Shown one piece after another: positions 33,115 through 42,471 of a stretch of DNA of 64,000 nt. The position numbers and the translations under genes are program-made. The DNA comes from an uncultured Myxococcales bacterium (lineage in GTDB: Bacteria; Myxococcota_A; Polyangia; Polyangiales; Polyangiaceae): the NCBI GenBank assembly GCA_937902985.1, contig CALFNG010000205.1, positions 1 to 64,000 on the forward strand, read 5' to 3'. How positions within the stretch are numbered: position 1 is the stretch's first letter; each line of letters begins with the position of its first letter. The notes under the pieces were generated by a model that searched no databases, was not told the DNA's origin, and was given only the letters and a program-made list of their open reading frames with translations.

Positions 33115-33515
33115 GCGATCGTGCGGACCACCTCGACGAGGCGCTCGCGATCGTCGGGCAAGAGATTCACGAAGCGCACTCCGATGCCAGGGTTCGGGTT
33201 GTCCCCGTTGTCGCGGAGCGGGTTGATCCAGGCCACCTCGCCCTCGAGCTTGAACGGCTCGTAGCCGGGCGGGGCGAACGACAGGACGAGGCTCGTGCCG
33301 ATGGCGAGCGGGTCGGTCGTCTTCACGAAGATGCCCATCGCGCTGATGTTCGTGATCGACGCGTAGAGGAAGGTGTCTTCCGCGACGCAGTCGACGGCCC
33401 ACTCGACATCGAAGCGGTCGTGGCTGCGGCGCTCATCGCGGGTCGGCATCGGATCGGGTTGCTCGAGGGCGGGGGCCAGCACGGGCGCGTTCGGGTTCTT
33501 GGTTGATGTGCCCAC
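33093..33515 (-). CDS. PilZ-domain cyclic di-GMP binding protein
   Basis: This 140-residue protein has both PilZ motifs: R30-SHD-R34 (RxxxR) and N56-I-S58-AM-G61 ([D/N]xSxxG). It should therefore bind c-di-GMP. It ends with the FVNLLPDDRERLVEVVR helix seen in the Myxococcus-type PilZ group (TIGR02266-like). It is a single-domain receptor that may act on motility, polysaccharide or regulators nearby. I start at GTG 33515 because AGGAGG lies 7 bases upstream; an in-frame TTG at 33539 would put that site inside the gene. Confidence 0.9.
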   Translation of the reverse strand: MGTSTKNPNAPVLAPALEQPDPMPTRDERRSHDRFDVEWAVDCVAEDTFLYASITNISAMGIFVKTTDPLAIGTSLVLSFAPPGYEPFKLEGEVAWINPLRDNGDNPNPGIGVRFVNLLPDDRERLVEVVRTIAYVRDPS

Positions 33516-33596
33516 GATCACCCTCCTCGTAAACGTCAACGGTAGCGTACAGCGAACGCCCGAGGGCTGCCGACTGATCCGACTACGCGACCGTGA

Positions 33597-33668
33597 CTAT
33601 TGCACCCACTGTTGCACCCACTATTGCACCCACTATTGCGCCCACTGTTGCACCCACTATTGCACCCG
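33597..33668. repeat. 12-bp tandem repeat, 6 copies, overlapping the end of the GT39 gene
   Basis: On the plus strand the unit is CTATTGCACCCA (variants CTGTTGCACCCA and CTATTGCGCCCA). The last copy covers the final codons and TAG stop of the glycosyltransferase gene (stop at 33657-33659), so the array forms the start of its 3' untranslated region. Each unit contains a TAG or CAG, so one extra substitution at the stop would add about 20 residues of Val-Gly-Ala-type repeat. Confidence 0.93.
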
Positions 33669-36533
33669 CAGCGGGCCGCCGTTGATGCGATTGTCGCCGT
33701 CGTTCGGACCGCTTTTGACCTTGAGGCGCGTATCGCCCACGAACAAGCCGAAGTAAATCGTATAGCTCCCCGGCGTGAAATTCGGCTCGAGCTTGAATTC
33801 GTGATCGTCCATTATGAGATCGCCGGGAAGCCAGAGCGACATCGGATACTTGCCGTTCGTTGGCTTGTGGTCGCCGTTGTGGCGCCGGTGGTACCCGTCG
33901 ATGTGAATGAACGCCTCCCACTCGGTCGTCACCGGGGCGAGGACCCGGTAGTACGTCTTCATGTGGTAGGTCCGGCCCGGGCTGATCCCGTCGACCAGGC
34001 GCCCGCGCTCGTCGGCCAGGTCGAAGCCGATGACCTCGAGCTTGTCCTCCATGTTCGCGTCAAGCCGGCGCTGCGGGGTCGGCGGCGCAGTGAGCAAGAT
34101 CGACACGAGCGGCGACTCGTTCTTCTCGCCATCGCTCAGGAGAGACGACGCGAGCAAGATCTGGCTCGAGCGGGCATCGAGGATCGGCAGGTTGGTCCTG
34201 GGATCGGCCTTTTCGCGCCAGAGGCGATTGAGCTGCGGGAGCTCGTCGGCCTTGAGCGCCAGGCAGCGGCGCTGTGACGGCTCGGCGGTCAGCCACCGAA
34301 ACGCGCCGGCGGGGTCGGTGAGCGTTTGCGGCTGCCCCCCCGCGTAGTACGCGGCGGTGCGACCGCCGACGCCAAGCATCGCGAGCGGCGCCCCCGGACA
34401 CACGCGTCGGTAGCTCTCGAAGACCTCTTTGGGCGAGAGCTGGTTGGCCAGCGCCGGATAGTAGAAGAAGCACAACACGAAGCCGACGACGGCGCCGCCG
34501 AGCGCCAGCCCCGGCGCGCGATGGCGGAGCGTGTCACCCACGAGGCCCATCGCCAGGAAGAAGACGATCCCGGCCGGCACCGCCAGCGCGACGGAGATGA
34601 GGGCCGAGTGCCCCGTCTCGTGCAACCCCTCGAACGCAACGGCCGGCACGGCCAGGAGCATCAGGGGGGCGATCACCGCGACGCCGACCCACCAGTCGTA
34701 GGCCGGGAGCGCGGGCTCGCTCTCGGCTGGAAAGAGCCGGGCGAGGAGCCCCTCGAAGGGCTCGAAGCCGCGCGTCAGGGACGCCGTGGAGAGTGCCTTC
34801 GACTTGCCGAACGCCCAGAGCCAGACATCGCACGCGAACAGGAGCCCGAAGATCGCGCCGAGGGGGATGAACGAGATGCGCCACCACGCGTTCAACACCT
34901 GATCGCGGATGGTCGAGGACATCTGCGGGAGCCAGTGGGCGTGCATTCGCGTACCGATGACGACGAGCAGACCGGCAATCGACGCCCCCGCGACGGTCGC
35001 GAAATAGATGAGCGCGAGCACTCCGTCGTACGCCTCGCGGAGCGCTCGCAGCACCTTCGCGTAGCTCGACGGGTCGAACGGCTCGCGCTCGGCGTCGCGC
35101 TCGACCCACGTCAGGAGGGCGAGGAGCGCGAACCCGCCGAGCACCACCCACCAGAGGGCGAGGGCCGTGTCCTTGAAGCCTTCGGGGAATGGCGCATTCG
35201 AGATCCCGAAGGCCTGGAACGCCTTCTCCGGCAGCTCGTGGAAGTCGTGGTGGATGACGGCGGCGAGGATCAGCGTGCCGAGGCCCACCGCGATGGAGGC
35301 GTGCGCGCCGCGCTCGAAGTCGCGGAGCGCCACCGCGCACGCCACGGCGCAGATCGCAGCCCCGGTGAAGACGACGAGATCCGTGCGAGCGGCGATGAAC
35401 GCGTGCGCCACGAAGGCGACCGCGGCGCCGACCAGGACGGCCGTGCGGCCGAGGCTCTCGCGCTGTCGCTGACCGCCGGCCATGGCCGACGTCTGAACGG
35501 GCGTGAGCAGGAGGCGACCGAGCGCGAACGGCAAGAACGCACTCCAGGGTGCCATCGCGTGGCCGATGGCCGCGACGTAGAAGTCGAAGGTCGGGTACTT
35601 GGCAGGCGCGTGCCCGAGCGTTCCCACCCAGAGGTCGAGGTCTTTCGAGTCGCTCGCGACGCCGCGCACCGCGAGCGCCGCGACCGCCGCCCCGGCGACG
35701 ATCGAGACGATCCCGACCCCGTCGCCGAGGGGGTCTTTCAGTCGCGTCGCGGAGGGCACCGTCGCCACCCGCGCCGCCGCCCAGGCCAGCCCGACCGCGA
35801 GCAGCGGCACTCCCAGCCCGAGGAGCCCGCCGCGGCTCTCGAAGCCGACGACGAGGCCGGCCACGCCCATGAGGATCCAGGGCAACCGTTCGCGAATTCC
35901 GGTCGGTACGACCGGGCCGTCCGCGCCCGAACCTGCATGTTCGGCGTGCTGGCGGTCGAAGGCCGCGACGGCGAGCCCGCCGAAGGCCATCGCGAGGCCG
36001 GACATCGTGCAGATGTCGCCGAGGATCGAGCGCGCCTGCACGAAGTAGACAGGCATGGTCGCGAGGATGACCGCCGCGTAGGCGCCCGTCCGCCGGTCGA
36101 ACAGGCGCGCGACGAACGCGTACGTCGCGAGGACGCCGAGCAGCCCCCAGAGAGCCAGCGGCAAGCGACCGGCCCATTCGTGCAAACCGAACAGCTTGAA
36201 CCCCAGCGCGACCGACGAGAACGGCAACTGCGGACGGCCGAGATCGTTCAGGTGCGGCAGCGTGTTGTCGGCCCCCTCGAGAACGAGGCTCGCCGCACCG
36301 TAGAGGTTGAGCGCGACGCGACGCGAGAGGTCGGCGACGTTGAGCTCGTAGGGGTCCCACAGGCCGCTCGTCGTCAGCGGCGGAAACAAGAAGAACAGGA
36401 GGGTCGGGACGGCTGCCGCGACCGCGAGCGGGGCCCAGCGCGCCCAGGGCGGCGACGGCTCGAGGGCGCCCGCGGGAGGCTCGGCGGGAGCCGACGGCGG
36501 CGCCGCGGCGGCGGCCGGGTCGTTCTCTGCCAT
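33657..36533 (-). CDS. GT39-family (ArnT/PMT-like) membrane glycosyltransferase
   Basis: The 958-residue protein has about 13-15 membrane helices. The first periplasmic loop has the acidic motif SGLWDPYELNVADLSR (D and E near residues 78-82), as in ArnT and protein O-mannosyltransferases that use polyprenyl-phosphate sugars. A KYPTFDFYV-type loop and a soluble C-terminal domain of about 250 residues (after YYAGGQPQTL) follow. The C-terminal part is beta-rich (WEAFIHIDGYHRRHNGDH) and might bind carbohydrate. Likely role: transfer of a sugar to lipid, polysaccharide or protein on the periplasmic side. The ATG at 36533 is used; a TTG at 36596 is an alternative. Confidence 0.82.
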   Translation of the reverse strand: MAENDPAAAAAPPSAPAEPPAGALEPSPPWARWAPLAVAAAVPTLLFFLFPPLTTSGLWDPYELNVADLSRRVALNLYGAASLVLEGADNTLPHLNDLGRPQLPFSSVALGFKLFGLHEWAGRLPLALWGLLGVLATYAFVARLFDRRTGAYAAVILATMPVYFVQARSILGDICTMSGLAMAFGGLAVAAFDRQHAEHAGSGADGPVVPTGIRERLPWILMGVAGLVVGFESRGGLLGLGVPLLAVGLAWAAARVATVPSATRLKDPLGDGVGIVSIVAGAAVAALAVRGVASDSKDLDLWVGTLGHAPAKYPTFDFYVAAIGHAMAPWSAFLPFALGRLLLTPVQTSAMAGGQRQRESLGRTAVLVGAAVAFVAHAFIAARTDLVVFTGAAICAVACAVALRDFERGAHASIAVGLGTLILAAVIHHDFHELPEKAFQAFGISNAPFPEGFKDTALALWWVVLGGFALLALLTWVERDAEREPFDPSSYAKVLRALREAYDGVLALIYFATVAGASIAGLLVVIGTRMHAHWLPQMSSTIRDQVLNAWWRISFIPLGAIFGLLFACDVWLWAFGKSKALSTASLTRGFEPFEGLLARLFPAESEPALPAYDWWVGVAVIAPLMLLAVPAVAFEGLHETGHSALISVALAVPAGIVFFLAMGLVGDTLRHRAPGLALGGAVVGFVLCFFYYPALANQLSPKEVFESYRRVCPGAPLAMLGVGGRTAAYYAGGQPQTLTDPAGAFRWLTAEPSQRRCLALKADELPQLNRLWREKADPRTNLPILDARSSQILLASSLLSDGEKNESPLVSILLTAPPTPQRRLDANMEDKLEVIGFDLADERGRLVDGISPGRTYHMKTYYRVLAPVTTEWEAFIHIDGYHRRHNGDHKPTNGKYPMSLWLPGDLIMDDHEFKLEPNFTPGSYTIYFGLFVGDTRLKVKSGPNDGDNRINGGPLRVQ

Positions 36534-36673
36534 GGCGCCGCCGGGAGCCGTGGCTGGAGAGGCGCCGGAGGCGGGAGGATTCGGGTCTTCGGGCAAGGCC
36601 GCGGGACACTACTTCCAAGGTCTGGCGCGGCGCAACCCCGGCTCTCCTGCTACAAGCGCTGTCCGCGTTTGCG

Positions 36674-36689
36674 GGCACCCCCGGGTGCC
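36674..36689. promoter_or_regulatory. Perfect inverted repeat between GT39 and era genes
   Basis: GGCACCC (36674-36680) and GGGTGCC (36683-36689) are separated by two bases. It sits about 95 bases before the era start in the divergent gap. It could be an operator or a leader hairpin; no further evidence. Confidence 0.35.
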
Positions 36690-36784
36690 TCGGGCGCGGC
36701 GAGGCGAGCGGCGCGACGTGCGCGACCGGGCCCGCGGAAGCCAGTTGCAGACGTGCGCGAGCGCAGACGACCCGTGATTCAGCC

Positions 36785-37801
36785 ATGAGCAAGCCCCGTT
36801 CGCAGCCTCGACCCATGCCGCCCGCGCCGCGCGCGCCGCCCGCGCCATCGCCGCCGGCGCCGCCGGCGCCGGCGGAGCCCGACGATGCCGCCAAGGGCGT
36901 CGACCCTGGCCCCGTTCGCTCGGGTCGGGTCGCGCTCATCGGTCGTCCCAACGTCGGCAAGAGCACCCTCCTCAATGCGCTCCTCGGCGAGCCCATCGCC
37001 ATCACGAGCCTGCACCCCCAGACCACACGAGACACGGTGCGCGGCGTGCTCACGATGGGCGAGACCCAGTTCGTGTTCGTCGACACCCCCGGCTTGCACG
37101 AGCCGCGCACCCGCCTCGGCCACTGGATGAACGACACGGCGCGCCAGGCCGCGCGCGACGCGGACGTCCTGGTCCTCGTCGTCGAGGCGCCTCGCGACGG
37201 CCGAGCACCACGGCCGGTCGAGGCCGATCTGGCGCTCGCCGGCGAGCTCCCACAGGTGCCCACCGTGCTGGCCATCAACAAGGTCGACCTACTCAAAGAC
37301 AAGACGCAGCTCTTGCCGTTGCTCGCGGCCTTCGCCGGACGGCACACGTTCTCGGCCACGGTTCCCATAAGCGCCAAGCGCACCAACGGAACCGATCGCC
37401 TGCTCCGCGAGGTGCGCGAGCTCCTTCCGGTTCAGCCGTTCCTCTTCGAGGCCGACACGCTCTCCGACCAGCCGGTACGGTTCTTCGTCGCCGAGTTCGT
37501 GCGCGAGCAGATCCTCAAGCAAACGTTCCAAGAGGTTCCGCACGGCGTTGCCGTCATCGTCGAGCGGTTCGACGAGAGCGGGAAGATGCCGCACATCGAG
37601 GTCGCCGTGCACGTGGCCCGCGAGGCCCACAAGAAGATCCTCATCGGCGCGCAGGGCCAGATGATGAAGACGATCGGAACCGCGGCGCGGCAGCGGGTCG
37701 AGCAGATGCTGTCTCGCAGGGTTCACTTGCAGATCTGGGTGCGAGCCACCCCCGGCTGGATGGACGATCCCGCTCGGCTGAAAGAGCTGGGATACTCATG
37801 A
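36785..37801 (+). CDS. era: GTPase Era
   Basis: Era binds 16S rRNA and 30S subunits during ribosome assembly. The protein (338 residues) has the G1 loop GRPNVGKST, the G2/TTRD region, G3 DTPGLHEPR, G4 NKVD and the C-terminal KH domain with GAQGQMMKTIG. A Pro/Ala-rich leader of about 45 residues precedes the G domain and is unusual for Era (typically about 300 residues). The der gene overlaps its stop by 4 bases (ATGA), so translation is coupled. Confidence 0.97.
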   Translation: MSKPRSQPRPMPPAPRAPPAPSPPAPPAPAEPDDAAKGVDPGPVRSGRVALIGRPNVGKSTLLNALLGEPIAITSLHPQTTRDTVRGVLTMGETQFVFVDTPGLHEPRTRLGHWMNDTARQAARDADVLVLVVEAPRDGRAPRPVEADLALAGELPQVPTVLAINKVDLLKDKTQLLPLLAAFAGRHTFSATVPISAKRTNGTDRLLREVRELLPVQPFLFEADTLSDQPVRFFVAEFVREQILKQTFQEVPHGVAVIVERFDESGKMPHIEVAVHVAREAHKKILIGAQGQMMKTIGTAARQRVEQMLSRRVHLQIWVRATPGWMDDPARLKELGYS

Positions 37802-39270
37802 CCAAACACTATCCGGCGCCCACCGCGCGAACGGCTTCGATTCCGGGCGGCAAGAGCGGCTCGCCGATCGTGGCCATCGTGGGCCGGCCCAACGTGGGCA
37901 AGTCGACGCTCTTCAACCGGCTGGCGCGCGCGCGCATCGCCATCGTTCACGACGAGCCCGGCGTGACGCGCGACCGGAAGTACGCCGACACGAGCGCCTT
38001 CGGGAAGCCATACACGGTGATCGACACGGGCGGGTTCGACCCGAGCGACGAAGACCCGATGAAGGCGGGGATCGCGACGCACGTGCGCGCGGCGATCAAA
38101 GAGGCCGACGCCATCGTCTTCGTCACCGACGCGACGACGCCGCTTACCGACGCAGACCACGCCGCCGTGAAGCTCCTCCGCTCGAGCGGCAAGCCGGTCT
38201 TCTACGCCGCCAACAAGGCCGATTCACCCCAGGCCGACGCCGAGGCCTTCGAGCTCTATCGCGCGGGCGTCGACCGCGTGTTCTGCGTGAGCGCTCTCCA
38301 CGGGCGAGGCATCGGCGATCTCGAAGCCGCGCTCCTCGAGACGCTCCCGGACACCTCGGTCGACGAGGACGCGGACGACGAGAGCGCCCCTCCCCGCATC
38401 GCGCTGATCGGACGGCCGAACGCCGGCAAGAGCAGCCTGCTCAACCGCATCCTCGGCGAGGACCGCGTGCTCGTCGATCACCGGCCCGGGACGACCCGCG
38501 ACGCGATCGACGCGCTCGTCGAGCGAGAGGGCAAGCGGTACGTGTTCATCGACACGGCCGGCATCCGCCGCAAATCGAAGGTCGCCAAGGAGGGCAGCAC
38601 GGTCGAATCGCTCAGCGTCCACTCGGCCATTCGCGGCATCGAGCGCGCGCACGTCGTGGTCTTGATGTGCGACCCGGTCGAGGGGGTCGCCGAGCAAGAC
38701 GCGAAGATCATGGGCCTGGCCGAGGAGCGTGGGCGAGCGATGATCGTGGTCCTCAACAAGAGCGACCTCCTCTCGAAGGCCGACCGCGTGAAGGCCGAAG
38801 CAACCGCGCGCGAGAAGCTGTCGTTCGTACCCTACGTCCCCATCGTCCACACGAGCGCCAAGACCGGGCGGGGCGTCAACGATCTCTTCGCGACGCTCGA
38901 CAAGGTTCGGGCGAGCTTCTTTCAGCGAGTCTCGACCGGCGCGCTCAATCGCTTCTTCGAACAGGTCATCGAGCTCAAGCCGCCGCCTACGATGGGCGCC
39001 AAGTCGCCGCGCCTCTATTACGTGACGCAGGCGGAGGTCGCGCCGCCCACGTTCATCGCCATGACGAACTGGCCCGACGCGATCCACTTCTCGTATCGAC
39101 GATTCGTGACCAACCAGCTCCGCGAGCACTTCGGCTTCGAAGGCGTGCCGGTGCGGGTGCACTACAAGGCGCGGCGACGCCGGACCCTCGAGGAGGCGCC
39201 CGCAGCCGCGGGCGCGGGCGGCGGACGCGGCGCCCGGAGCTCACGCGGCGGCCGACCCAGCAAGGGCTAG
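37798..39270 (+). CDS. der: Double GTPase Der (EngA)
   Basis: Der matures the 50S subunit. Two G domains in tandem are visible: the first with GRPNVGKST, GVTRDRKY and DTGGF; the second with GRPNAGKSS, PGTTRDAID and DTAGIRRK. A KH-like domain closes the fold (YYVTQAEVAPPTFIAMTNW, then FEGVPVRVHYKAR). The 490 residues end in a Gly/Arg-rich tail after the usual end. It overlaps era by 4 bases. Pairing of era and der in one operon is a sensible ribosome-assembly unit. Confidence 0.97.
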   Translation: MTKHYPAPTARTASIPGGKSGSPIVAIVGRPNVGKSTLFNRLARARIAIVHDEPGVTRDRKYADTSAFGKPYTVIDTGGFDPSDEDPMKAGIATHVRAAIKEADAIVFVTDATTPLTDADHAAVKLLRSSGKPVFYAANKADSPQADAEAFELYRAGVDRVFCVSALHGRGIGDLEAALLETLPDTSVDEDADDESAPPRIALIGRPNAGKSSLLNRILGEDRVLVDHRPGTTRDAIDALVEREGKRYVFIDTAGIRRKSKVAKEGSTVESLSVHSAIRGIERAHVVVLMCDPVEGVAEQDAKIMGLAEERGRAMIVVLNKSDLLSKADRVKAEATAREKLSFVPYVPIVHTSAKTGRGVNDLFATLDKVRASFFQRVSTGALNRFFEQVIELKPPPTMGAKSPRLYYVTQAEVAPPTFIAMTNWPDAIHFSYRRFVTNQLREHFGFEGVPVRVHYKARRRRTLEEAPAAAGAGGGRGARSSRGGRPSKG

Positions 39271-39276
39271 GAGAGG

Positions 39277-40431
39277 CTAAACGCCGCCGTGCATGAGCGT
39301 CTCGGCGATCTCGCCGAGGTTCTTCAGATCGTGCACGTCGCTCGCGAGCTCCGCGACCCGCACGATGGGGACCGAGTCAGAGGCTCGCGCTCGCAAGGTG
39401 CCTACCAGCGCGGCGTCGCGCGCGGCCAGGCGCACGGCGGCGGCATGGGCCTGGACGACCCGGATCGGCGCGTCGTCTTCGAGGTGAAGGCCGTGCGACG
39501 CGATCGCGCTCGCGGCATCGGCGACCGTGGGCTGCCGGTCGGCCGAGAGCGGCGGTAGCCGGAACCGGTTCACGACGAAGGCGCCGCGAGGCATGTTCGC
39601 TCGCGCCAGGCGCTCGCTGAAGAAGATGACCTCTTCGAGGCTCATGGGCGCGGGGCTCGTCACGAGGACGAACGAAACCTCAGGGCTTCGGAGAGAGCTC
39701 TCGACCATCTGGGCCCGCTCCTTGAAGCCGCCGAAGAGATCGTTGAGCTCGGTGATGAACTCGGCCATGGCCGCGAGGAAGCCGCCGCCGGTGATGCGGC
39801 CGAGCCCGCGCAGCACCACCGCCGCCGAGCGGGCGAGCAGATTGAACCCGACCTTGCCGGTCGACTCGAACGCCTGCACGAACCATCGCATGGTCGGCGA
39901 GTCGACGGCTTCGACGAGCCGCGCGGGGGCGTCGAGGAAATCGAGCGCGTTCGCGGTGGGCGGCGTATCGAGAATGACGAGATCGAACCGCGGATCGCGC
40001 TGGACGGCGACGAGCTTCTCCATCGCCATGTACTCCTGCGTGCCCGCGAGCGAGGTGGAGACGTACTGGTAGAGCTTGTTGTCCATCAGCTTGCGCGCGC
40101 GCGCGGGCGACGAGGAGTATTTCACCACGAGCTCGTCGAAGGTGCGCTTCGTGTCGAGCATCATCGCCGTCAACGAGCCCTTCAGCGTGACGCCCGCCGC
40201 GACGAAGAGCGACGGGTCGATGGTCTGCTCCTCGCTCGACATACGCTCGAGCCCGAGCGCCTCGGCGAGCCGACGCGCGGGGTCGATGGTGAGGCAGAGG
40301 ACGCGCTTGCCCCGCGACGCCGCGGCGACGCCCAGCGCGGCCGCCGTCGTCGTCTTGCCGACGCCCCCCGCGCCGACCGCTACGAGCACTCGACGCGTCA
40401 TCACCAGCTGATCGAGTGTTTCTCCGGCCAT
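39277..40431 (-). CDS. ArsA/Get3-family P-loop ATPase lacking the signature lysine
   Basis: This 384-residue ATPase has a Walker A loop GAGGVGKTT (residues 20-28), a switch region TIDPARRL and a Walker B-like ILDTPPTANALDFL. The family normally reads GKGGVGKTT; here the intermonomer Lys is Ala21. Members include arsenite-pump ATPases and tail-anchored protein targeting factors. Similar ArsA-like proteins in actinobacteria and myxobacteria have other, unknown roles. No ars genes are nearby. It follows dnaB on the same strand with 36 bases between and converges tightly (6 bases) with der. The start could be ATG 40431 or the ATG at 40401. Confidence 0.85.
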   Translation of the reverse strand: MAGETLDQLVMTRRVLVAVGAGGVGKTTTAAALGVAAASRGKRVLCLTIDPARRLAEALGLERMSSEEQTIDPSLFVAAGVTLKGSLTAMMLDTKRTFDELVVKYSSSPARARKLMDNKLYQYVSTSLAGTQEYMAMEKLVAVQRDPRFDLVILDTPPTANALDFLDAPARLVEAVDSPTMRWFVQAFESTGKVGFNLLARSAAVVLRGLGRITGGGFLAAMAEFITELNDLFGGFKERAQMVESSLRSPEVSFVLVTSPAPMSLEEVIFFSERLARANMPRGAFVVNRFRLPPLSADRQPTVADAASAIASHGLHLEDDAPIRVVQAHAAAVRLAARDAALVGTLRARASDSVPIVRVAELASDVHDLKNLGEIAETLMHGGV

Positions 40432-40467
40432 CACGCGCTGGGCTCACACGCTTAGCAGATTTACCGA

Positions 40468-41943
40468 TCACCCCTCGGGGCTTTCGCACTCGCCCTCCGG
40501 CAGATTATCGAACCGCGTGTACTGCGCGTCGAACCGCACCTTGGCCGTGTCGGTGGGCCCGTTTCGCTGCTTCGCGATGATGAGCTCCGCCACGCTGCGC
40601 TCGGCCGACTCCTTGTTGTAGTAGTCGTCGCGGTAGATGAAACAGATGTTGTCGGCGTCTTGCTCGATGGCACCCGACTCGCGAAGGTCGGAGAGCTGGG
40701 GCCGCTTGCTCTTCTCGCCGCGGGTTTCCACGGCTCGGTTGAGCTGACTGAGGGCGATGACCGGCAAGCTGAGCTCCTTGGCCAGCTGCTTCAGGCCCCG
40801 GGAGATCTCGCTGATCTCTTGCTCGCGGGAGTTGGCGTTCTCGCGCCCCTTCATCAGCTGCAGGTAGTCGACCATCACGAGGCCGACGCGCTGCTTCTTC
40901 TCGCCGGTCGCTGGATCCACGCGGTCGAACTCCGCCTGCAGGCGGCGCACCTTCGACCTCAGCTCGAGGATCGACAGGGCCGCGCTGTCGTCGACCCAGA
41001 CGTTCAGCGTGTTCAGGTGGGCGGCGGCTTGCGTCAACTTGCTCCAGTCGCTGGGCGCGAGCATGCCGGTTCGCACGCGGCTGACGTCGACGCGCGCCTC
41101 GGAGCAGAGCATGCGGTTCACGATTTGCTCGCGCGGCATCTCGAGCGAGAAGACGACGACGGCGTACCCCGGCTCCTGCCAGCGGTCGTTCGGGTCGCGC
41201 GAGCTCTCGAGCTCCTGAGGGCTGGCGACGTTGATCGCCATGTTGAGAACGAGGCTCGTCTTACCCATACCGGGTCGCGCCGCGACGATGGTCAGTTCGC
41301 CGTCGTGGAGACCGCTCGTCAAGCGGTCGTACCGATCGAAGCCGGTCGAGATCCCGGTCATCCGGGCGCCCCGCTCCGTCGCCTTCATCATGCGGCGGAA
41401 GGTCTCCTGCATGACGTCGCGGAGCGGAAACAGGCTCGTCGACTCGCGTGTGCGCGCGATGTCGTAGACAGCCTGCTCCGCCGAATCGATGAACTGCTGG
41501 GCCTCGCCGTACCCCGCGTAGCCCTGCGCGGTCACCCGCTGGCACGCGAGGATGAGCTGCCTCACCCGGTACTTCTCGTGGATCGTCTTGCCGTAGGCCA
41601 CCACGTTGGCCACCGCCGGGGCGGCGTTGAGCACCTCGGTGAGGTAGGCCATGCCGCCCACCTGGGCGAGGCGCTCGCGATCGCGCAGCCACGTGGCCAC
41701 CTGGACGACATCGACCGGCTTGCCCTCGGAGCTGAGCTCGACGCACGCCTCGTGAATGCGACGGTGCGCTTCGGAGTAGAAGTGCTCCGGGCGCAGGAAC
41801 TCGTTCACCTTGTCGAGGGCGAGCGGGTCGAGCATGACCGCCGACAGCACGGCGGCCTCGGCGTCGAGATCGTGGGGAGGCACGCGCGCCTCGACGTGCG
41901 CGGACTCCGTCGTTTCACCACCGAACGCGCGCAGGTTCTCCAC
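40468..41943 (-). CDS. dnaB: Replicative DNA helicase DnaB
   Basis: DnaB is the hexameric 5'-3' helicase of the replication fork. The N-terminal helical domain begins near PHDLDAEAAVLSAVMLDP. The RecA-like domain has Walker A ARPGMGKTS, FSLEMP, Walker B VMVDYLQLM, and the C-terminal LSQLNRAVE and SDLRESGAIEQDAD blocks. No intein is present. I choose the GTG at 41943, with GGAGGG 7 bases upstream; a TTG at 41958 is also in frame. It follows rplI, the common rpsF-rpsR-rplI-dnaB order. Confidence 0.97.
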   Translation of the reverse strand: MENLRAFGGETTESAHVEARVPPHDLDAEAAVLSAVMLDPLALDKVNEFLRPEHFYSEAHRRIHEACVELSSEGKPVDVVQVATWLRDRERLAQVGGMAYLTEVLNAAPAVANVVAYGKTIHEKYRVRQLILACQRVTAQGYAGYGEAQQFIDSAEQAVYDIARTRESTSLFPLRDVMQETFRRMMKATERGARMTGISTGFDRYDRLTSGLHDGELTIVAARPGMGKTSLVLNMAINVASPQELESSRDPNDRWQEPGYAVVVFSLEMPREQIVNRMLCSEARVDVSRVRTGMLAPSDWSKLTQAAAHLNTLNVWVDDSAALSILELRSKVRRLQAEFDRVDPATGEKKQRVGLVMVDYLQLMKGRENANSREQEISEISRGLKQLAKELSLPVIALSQLNRAVETRGEKSKRPQLSDLRESGAIEQDADNICFIYRDDYYNKESAERSVAELIIAKQRNGPTDTAKVRFDAQYTRFDNLPEGECESPEG

Positions 41944-42015
41944 AGGGCGACCCTCCAACGCAGGACGCCCCGACCTCAGAGAGGCCGGGGCGCCGGGCGA
42001 CCAACCCTTATGGCA

Positions 42016-42471
42016 CTACTTGGCGACGACTTCTACTTTGAGAGTCGCGGCCACGTCGGATACGAGGGTCGCTTTCAGCTCGAACGTGCCCGTGGCCTTG
42101 ATCGGCTCCGGGAGCTCGATCTTCCGCCGGTCGATGACGATGCCCTTGGCTGCGAAGGCGGCCGCGATGTCTTTCGTCGTCACGGACCCGAAGAGGCGCC
42201 CATCGTCGCCCGCTTTTTGCGTGATCGTGACGCCGATCGCGCTGATCTTCGCGGCCACGTCGCGGGCCTCTTTCTTCGCCTTCTCGGCGCGCACCAGGGC
42301 GACGGCCGTGTCGTGCTCGATGCGCTTCACCGCCGACGAAGTCGCGGCCACCGCGAGCTCCCGCGGAAGGAGATAGTTACGCGCGAAGCCGGGGCGCACG
42401 CGCACCAGCTCCCCGCTCTTACCGAGCTTGTTGACGTCGTGCTGCAGAACGACCTGAATGTTGGCAGGCAT
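42016..42471 (-). CDS. rplI: 50S ribosomal protein L9
   Basis: The 151-residue protein has the L9 N-domain (VVLQHDVNKLGKSGELVRV, PGFARNYLLPRELA), the long connecting helix rich in Ala/Lys/Glu, and the C-domain (GRLFGSVTTKDIAAAF). L9 binds 23S rRNA at the base of the L1 stalk. The ATG at 42471 follows a GAGAGAG site. It lies about 100 bases downstream of rpsR. Confidence 0.98.
   Translation of the reverse strand: MPANIQVVLQHDVNKLGKSGELVRVRPGFARNYLLPRELAVAATSSAVKRIEHDTAVALVRAEKAKKEARDVAAKISAIGVTITQKAGDDGRLFGSVTTKDIAAAFAAKGIVIDRRKIELPEPIKATGTFELKATLVSDVAATLKVEVVAK

Noticed and set aside
34326-36788. Plus-strand open frame of 820 codons over the GT39 gene
   Set aside because: Charged, low-complexity translation with no motif. 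The minus strand encodes membrane helices and the GT39 loop motif.
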